A program made the position numbers and the translations under genes. The notes under the pieces are model-generated. The model was not told where the DNA came from and searched no databases. It worked only from the letters and a program-made list of their open reading frames with translations. From positions 1 through 9,692 of the forward strand of contig DATFXR010000137.1 in NCBI GenBank assembly GCA_035315685.1: a stretch of 9,692 nucleotides of DNA, written 5' to 3'. Below are positions 5,930 to 9,692 of the stretch, piece after piece. This stretch comes from QHWK01 sp035315685 (GTDB lineage: Bacteria > Acidobacteriota > Vicinamibacteria > Vicinamibacterales > CAVVIG01). Within the stretch, counting starts at the first letter, position 1; each line of letters opens with the position of its first letter.

Positions 5930-6907
5930 ATGAAAATCACCGTTCTCGACGACTACTTCGATACGCTGCGTACGCTCCCCTCGTTCGGCAAGCTGGACGG
6001 ATATCAGGTGGAGATCTGGACCGATCACGTCCACGACACCAATCGACTGGCCGAGCGACTCGAGGACACCGAGGTCCTCGTGCTCATTCGCGAGCGCACG
6101 CAGATCCGCGCGCCATTGCTCGAGCGCCTGACGAAACTGCGATTGATCAGTCAGCGTTCCGTCTATCCCCACATCGACATCGACGCCTGTACGGCGCACG
6201 GGATCATCGTGTCGTCGGATCAGCATGCCGACACGCCGTCCTACGCGGCGGCGGAGCTGACCTGGGGGCTCGTCCTCGCGGCGGCGAGGCAGATTCCGCA
6301 GCAGATGCGATCGCTCCAGGACGGGCACTGGCAGATCGGCGTGGGATCGACGCTGCGCGGAAAAATCCTCGGCATCCACGGCTACGGCCGCATCGGCCGC
6401 GTCGTTGCCGGGTACGGTCAGGCGTTCGGCATGGGCGTCCTGATCTGGTCGCGAGAATCGTCTCGGCATCGCGCGCTGGCGGAGGGTTTCGAGGTCGCGG
6501 CCACTCAGCGGGCGTTTTACGAGACGTGCGATGTCGTCTCGCTCCACATGCGCCTCCTGGCGGAGACGCGCGGCGTCGTCACCGAGGCCGACCTCCGGTC
6601 CATGAAGCCGACAGCGCTTCTCGTCAACACGAGCCGCGCCGGCCTCATCGAACCCGGCGCGCTGGTCCGCGCGCTGCACGCCGGAAGGCCAGGCATGGCA
6701 GCGGTGGACGTGTTCGAGGAGGAGCCGCTGCGCGACCCGGCGCACCCGTTGCTCACGATGCCGAACGTCGTGTGCACGCCGCACATCGGCTATGTGACCC
6801 GCGAGGAATACGACCTGCAGTTCTCCGACGTCTTCGATCAGATCGTCGCGTTTGCGGCCGGCACCCCGATCAACGTGGTGAATCCGGCCGTGCTTGCCAG
6901 CAGGTAA
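5930..6907 (+). CDS. D-isomer-specific 2-hydroxyacid dehydrogenase, 325 aa
   Basis: NAD(P)-dependent oxidoreductase that interconverts D-2-hydroxyacids and 2-oxoacids in the cytoplasm; the exact substrate is not readable. Seen: a split catalytic domain (residues 1-100 and about 290-325) around a Rossmann domain with GYGRIG (151-156). The catalytic set is complete: Arg236 in NTSRAGLI, Glu265 in VFEEEPL, His285 in TPHIGYVT. The second Rossmann strand ends LIWSRES (171-177). The usual acidic residue of NAD enzymes is replaced by Ser-Arg, which resembles NADPH-preferring glyoxylate/hydroxypyruvate reductases (inference). Length is normal for the family. The start is ATG at 5930, where MKITVLDDY matches typical N-termini of the family; the Shine-Dalgarno is poor, and the upstream extension to 5717 is antisense to DinB. 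No clear terminator follows before the next gene. Phosphoglycerate dehydrogenase (SerA) is less likely without a regulatory domain. Confidence 0.93.
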   Translation: MKITVLDDYFDTLRTLPSFGKLDGYQVEIWTDHVHDTNRLAERLEDTEVLVLIRERTQIRAPLLERLTKLRLISQRSVYPHIDIDACTAHGIIVSSDQHADTPSYAAAELTWGLVLAAARQIPQQMRSLQDGHWQIGVGSTLRGKILGIHGYGRIGRVVAGYGQAFGMGVLIWSRESSRHRALAEGFEVAATQRAFYETCDVVSLHMRLLAETRGVVTEADLRSMKPTALLVNTSRAGLIEPGALVRALHAGRPGMAAVDVFEEEPLRDPAHPLLTMPNVVCTPHIGYVTREEYDLQFSDVFDQIVAFAAGTPINVVNPAVLASR

Positions 6908-6992
6908 ATCTCAACTTCGAGCTGCTGTCCCTAGGCGGTCGTTCCTCGGGTGTGTTCCGATTTGAGCCACTCGCAAGTTCTTATTGTCGAGC

Positions 6993-7008
6993 TGGCACTG
7001 AACATGCT
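6993..7008 (+). promoter_or_regulatory. Candidate sigma-54 (-24/-12) promoter for the Ig-repeat protein
   Basis: TGGCAC, five bases, then ATGCT fits the RpoN pattern TGGCAC-N5-TTGCW with one mismatch in the -12 element. The invariant GG (6994-6995) and GC (7006-7007) are exactly 10 bp apart. Transcription would begin near 7018, about 36 nt before the ATG at 7055, which suits a leader holding the Shine-Dalgarno at 7044-7048. A weaker sigma-70 reading overlaps it: TTGTCG (6984-6989), 18 bp, TAGAAC (7008-7013). No activator binding site was identified upstream. Confidence 0.42.
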
Positions 7009-7054
7009 AGAACAGCTGAACCCCAGCACAACGCCCCAAATCAGAGGACGACTG

Positions 7055-9692
7055 ATGCAACGAGTTCGATCGGCGGTGTTCCTTGTACTGTCGGCCCTCG
7101 TGTCGTGGCCGCCCGCGACGGCCCTGGCACAGAGCGGCCGGCCCGAAATGATTCGCGAGACGCACCACGACGTGTCGCCTCCGCTGCGCGAGTTGCCGCC
7201 GGGGCCGCGACGCGTTGGCGACCTCGAAGCCGAGCCCGTGCGACGAATCCCTTCGTCGCGCAATCCGTCGTTCGGTCCCGATCCGGTGTTGCAGCCGGCA
7301 CCGAAGGCTCGATTGGCGCCGCTCGCGGCGCCGACGGCGATTGTCAACTTCGACGGCGTCGGGCAGGGCTTCACGGGTCCGTCCGGGACGTTCATCGTGA
7401 ACTCCGCACCGCCGGACACGAACAGTGCGGTCGGGCCGAACCACGTCGTCGAGATCGTCAACACCGACTTCGCGGTGTTCGACAAGGGCGGCACGGCGCT
7501 GTACGGCCCGGTGCCGATCAACACGCTGTGGTCAGGGTTCGGTACCGATCGTTGTGCAACGGAAAACGATGGCGACCCGGTCGTCGTCTACGACCGCATC
7601 GCCGACCGCTGGATCATCTCGCAGTTCCAGGTATCGGCCCTGCCGTTCGAGCAGTGCGTTGCCGTGTCGACAAGCCCCGATCCGACGGGCAGCTACTCCC
7701 GCTACAGTTTCTCGTACACCGACGGGTTTCCCGACTATCCGAAGATGGGCGTCTGGCCCGACGCTTACTACATCACCTACAACCTGTTCAACAACGCCGG
7801 CACGGCATTCCTGGGCACGAAAGTCTGTGCGTTCGACCGCGCACGGATGTTGGCCGGTACGGCTGCGACCCAGCAGTGTTTCATGACGTCGAACCTGTAC
7901 GGCGGTCTTCTGCCGGCCGATCTCGACGGCCGGACGCTGCCGCCCGCAGGTGCGCCGAACCCAATCGTCGCGCTCGGGGCGACCAGCACCACGCTGGCGT
8001 TCTGGAAGTTTCACGTCGACTGGACAGTGCCTGCCAGCACCACGTTCACGGGTCCCACGTCGGTCACGGTCCCGGCCTATACGGAGGCGTGTGGAGGCGG
8101 TACCTGCATCCCGCAGGGCGGCACCACTCGGACGCTCGATTCGCTGGCCGACCGGCTGATGTATCGCGCGGCCTATCGCAACTTCGGCGATCACGAGTCG
8201 ATCGTGGTCAACCATGCGGTGACCGCAGGCTCGAGCGTCGGCATCCGTTGGTACGAACTGCGCGGCGTCACGACGACGCCGACGCTGTTTCAGTCCAGCA
8301 CGTTCGCGCCTGATGCGAATTACCGGTGGATGGGCAGCGCGGCGATGGATCAGGCCGGCAACATCGCGATCGGCTACTCGCTCTCCTCGTCTGCGCTCAA
8401 ACCGCAGATCCGGGTGACCGGCCGCCTCGCAGGCGATCCCGCCGGCACGTTGACAGCAGGTGAAACGACGATCGTCGCCGGCGCCGGTTCGCAGACGGGA
8501 ACCCTGACCCGTTGGGGCGACTACTCGTCGATGTCGATCGATCCGCTCGACGACTGCACGTTCTACTACGCGACCGAATACATTCCCGCCAACGGTTCGT
8601 TCAACTGGCGGACGCGCATTGCGGCGTTCAAGCTGACGCCATGCGGCGACGACTTCTCGCTGTCTCCATCGCCCGCGACGCTGACTCTTGCTGCGGGCGC
8701 GACCGGAACAAGCACCATCACGGTCACGCCGACTGGCGCCTTTGCCGGCACCGTCGCCCTCAGCATCTCCGGCGTGCCAGCCGGCGCGTCGGCATCGTTC
8801 GCGCCGGCGTCGACGACTTCAACGTCGGTTCTCACGGTCGACGCAGGAACGGCCGCACCCGGTACCTATCCGTTGACAGTGACCGGCACGAGCGGTTCGC
8901 TGACGCACACGACGACGGTCACGCTGACGATCCCGTCGCCGCCAGATTTCGTGCTCTCGGCGTCGCCGGCGTCTGTGAGTGTCGCGCAGGGCAGCAGCGG
9001 CACGACGACGATCAGCATGATGCCGCAGAACGGCTTCAATGGCTCGGTGGATCTCAGCGTCACGGGGCTGCCCGCCGGCGCCACGGGTAACTTCAATCCG
9101 ACTCCGACCGCGAGCTCGTCAGTGTTGACGTTGACGATAGACACCGCGACGCCGGTCGGCACCTATCCGCTGACGGTTACCGGCACGAGCGGAGCGCTGA
9201 CGCATACGACGCCTGTGACGCTGACGGTGACGGCGCCGCCGCCACCCGCTGACTTTTCGCTGTCGGCGTTGCCGACCACCGTCAACGCGGTGCAGGGCGG
9301 CACCGGAACGTCCACGATCAGCGTCGCGCCGCAGAATGGATTCAACGGTCAGGTCACACTCAGCGTCAGCGGGCTGCCATCGCTAGCGACCGGCGCATTC
9401 CAACCGGTCATGACCTCGACAACGTCCCAGCTGACGCTGGCCGCTGACGTCGCGACGCCAACAGGCACCTATACGGTGACGGTCACCGGGACCAGCGGCA
9501 CGCTGACTCACAGCACGACGGTCACGTTCGTCGTCACGACACCGCCGCCACCGCCAACACCATCGTTCTCGCTGTCGGTCTCGCCGTCGTCACTGACCGT
9601 TCGGCGTGGAAGTAGTCGAAACTACACGGTCACCATCACGCGGACGGGCAGCTTCACGGACGCCGTGACACTCTCGGTGACCGGGCTCCCGT
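7055..9692 (+). CDS. Large secreted protein: propeller-like N-domain plus tandem Ig-like repeats (first 879 residues, cut by the window edge)
   Basis: Exported, probably surface or extracellular protein of unknown function. Seen: the frame is open from ATG at 7055 to the right edge, with GAGGA at 7044-7048, 6 nt before the start. The signal peptide covers residues 1-25 (cleavage after ALA, before Gln26), followed by a Pro/Arg-rich linker to about 90. An N-domain (about 95-530) has Trp/Tyr- and Gly-rich strands, such as DPVVVYDRIADRWIISQFQV, and closes with RWGDYSSMSIDPLDDC (residues 486-501). This resembles beta-propeller-like domains of secreted acidobacterial proteins, which I recall but cannot search. 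It contains eight Cys, compatible with four disulfides after export. From residue 533 come Ig-like modules of about 100 residues joined by Pro-rich linkers; three are complete and a fourth starts at 837. A sigma-54-like promoter precedes it. Adhesin or matrix role is inference. Confidence 0.88.
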   Translation, partial: MQRVRSAVFLVLSALVSWPPATALAQSGRPEMIRETHHDVSPPLRELPPGPRRVGDLEAEPVRRIPSSRNPSFGPDPVLQPAPKARLAPLAAPTAIVNFDGVGQGFTGPSGTFIVNSAPPDTNSAVGPNHVVEIVNTDFAVFDKGGTALYGPVPINTLWSGFGTDRCATENDGDPVVVYDRIADRWIISQFQVSALPFEQCVAVSTSPDPTGSYSRYSFSYTDGFPDYPKMGVWPDAYYITYNLFNNAGTAFLGTKVCAFDRARMLAGTAATQQCFMTSNLYGGLLPADLDGRTLPPAGAPNPIVALGATSTTLAFWKFHVDWTVPASTTFTGPTSVTVPAYTEACGGGTCIPQGGTTRTLDSLADRLMYRAAYRNFGDHESIVVNHAVTAGSSVGIRWYELRGVTTTPTLFQSSTFAPDANYRWMGSAAMDQAGNIAIGYSLSSSALKPQIRVTGRLAGDPAGTLTAGETTIVAGAGSQTGTLTRWGDYSSMSIDPLDDCTFYYATEYIPANGSFNWRTRIAAFKLTPCGDDFSLSPSPATLTLAAGATGTSTITVTPTGAFAGTVALSISGVPAGASASFAPASTTSTSVLTVDAGTAAPGTYPLTVTGTSGSLTHTTTVTLTIPSPPDFVLSASPASVSVAQGSSGTTTISMMPQNGFNGSVDLSVTGLPAGATGNFNPTPTASSSVLTLTIDTATPVGTYPLTVTGTSGALTHTTPVTLTVTAPPPPADFSLSALPTTVNAVQGGTGTSTISVAPQNGFNGQVTLSVSGLPSLATGAFQPVMTSTTSQLTLAADVATPTGTYTVTVTGTSGTLTHSTTVTFVVTTPPPPPTPSFSLSVSPSSLTVRRGSSRNYTVTITRTGSFTDAVTLSVTGLP
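8651..9692 (+). repeat. Tandem repeats encoding Ig-like modules (three complete, a fourth cut)
   Basis: In-frame direct repeats at 8651-8944 (98 codons), 8945-9250 (102), 9251-9562 (104) and 9563 to the edge. The shared pattern begins DFxLSxxP, passes through GFNGxVxLSVxGLP and ends GTYPLTVTGTSGxLTHTT. The last element is nearly the same at DNA level in the first two units (around 8866-8920 and 9160-9212). The Pro-rich linker at each join lengthens along the array: PSPP, then APPPPA, then TPPPPPTP. No cysteines occur in the modules. Such arrays commonly make extended stalks of surface proteins and can change copy number by recombination. Confidence 0.85.

Noticed and set aside
5911..5933. Mini-frame ATG-AAC-GCG-ATC-GTG-TCA-TGA overlapping the dehydrogenase ATG
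   Set aside because: Six codons, no Shine-Dalgarno, and easily chance; it was considered only because of the ATGA overlap.
5900..6784. N-terminal extension of the DinB frame giving a 489-residue protein
   Set aside because: The extra 295 residues are antisense to the dehydrogenase and have low-complexity Arg/Asp content. ATG at 5899 has a good Shine-Dalgarno and matches the expected start of a DinB protein.
6908..7054. Intrinsic terminator between the dehydrogenase and the Ig-repeat gene
   Set aside because: No stable stem followed by a T-tract was found in the 147-bp spacer, so none is called; read-through into the next gene cannot be excluded.
6526..8313. Plus-strand open frame of 595 codons spanning the dehydrogenase end and the secreted protein
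   Set aside because: It crosses two genes with clear motifs in another frame and translates to an Arg-rich sequence without domains.

Overview
The window is GC-rich and reads like a chromosomal segment of an Acidobacteriota-type soil bacterium (inference). The pointers are a TonB-dependent receptor with an N-terminal carboxypeptidase-regulatory-like domain, a PEP-CTERM sorted protein, a long TPR lipoprotein, and a giant secreted protein with Ig-like repeats. I see no tRNA, rRNA, CRISPR array, insertion sequence or phage gene.

Layout. On the minus strand, 1-1616 is the N-terminal half of an Oar-like TonB-dependent outer-membrane receptor that runs off the left edge. A 405-bp spacer (1617-2021) holds a candidate promoter for the receptor, a doubtful 77-codon ORF and a small hairpin. 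Also on the minus strand, 2022-2708 encodes a secreted protein ending in a PEP-CTERM sorting signal. A 415-bp divergent spacer follows. Then 3124-5397 (plus) encodes a 757-residue TPR lipoprotein resembling the PEP-CTERM-system lipoprotein family PrsT. Its true start is a GTG with a Shine-Dalgarno and lipobox, well inside the longest open frame. A DinB-family protein (5315-5899, minus) converges on it with an 83-bp tail-to-tail overlap. The DinB gene is divergent, with only 30 bp between starts, from a D-2-hydroxyacid dehydrogenase (5930-6907, plus). Finally, 7055 to the right edge (plus) is the start of a large exported protein: a signal peptide, a cysteine-containing propeller-like domain, and at least four tandem Ig-like modules.

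How the genes may work together. Four of the six confident genes encode envelope or exported products. The PEP-CTERM protein and the divergent TPR lipoprotein are the best candidate for a functional pair, since both belong to families tied to exosortase and exopolysaccharide export. No exosortase gene lies in the window. A -24/-12 (sigma-54 type) promoter match precedes the Ig-repeat protein; this is notable because some PEP-CTERM systems are controlled by RpoN with PrsK/PrsR. The DinB and dehydrogenase genes look like ordinary metabolic or housekeeping neighbours. Nothing here proves a new system. The most promising leads are the PEP-CTERM/TPR-lipoprotein pair, the sigma-54-like site, the repeat protein and the overlapping DinB tail.
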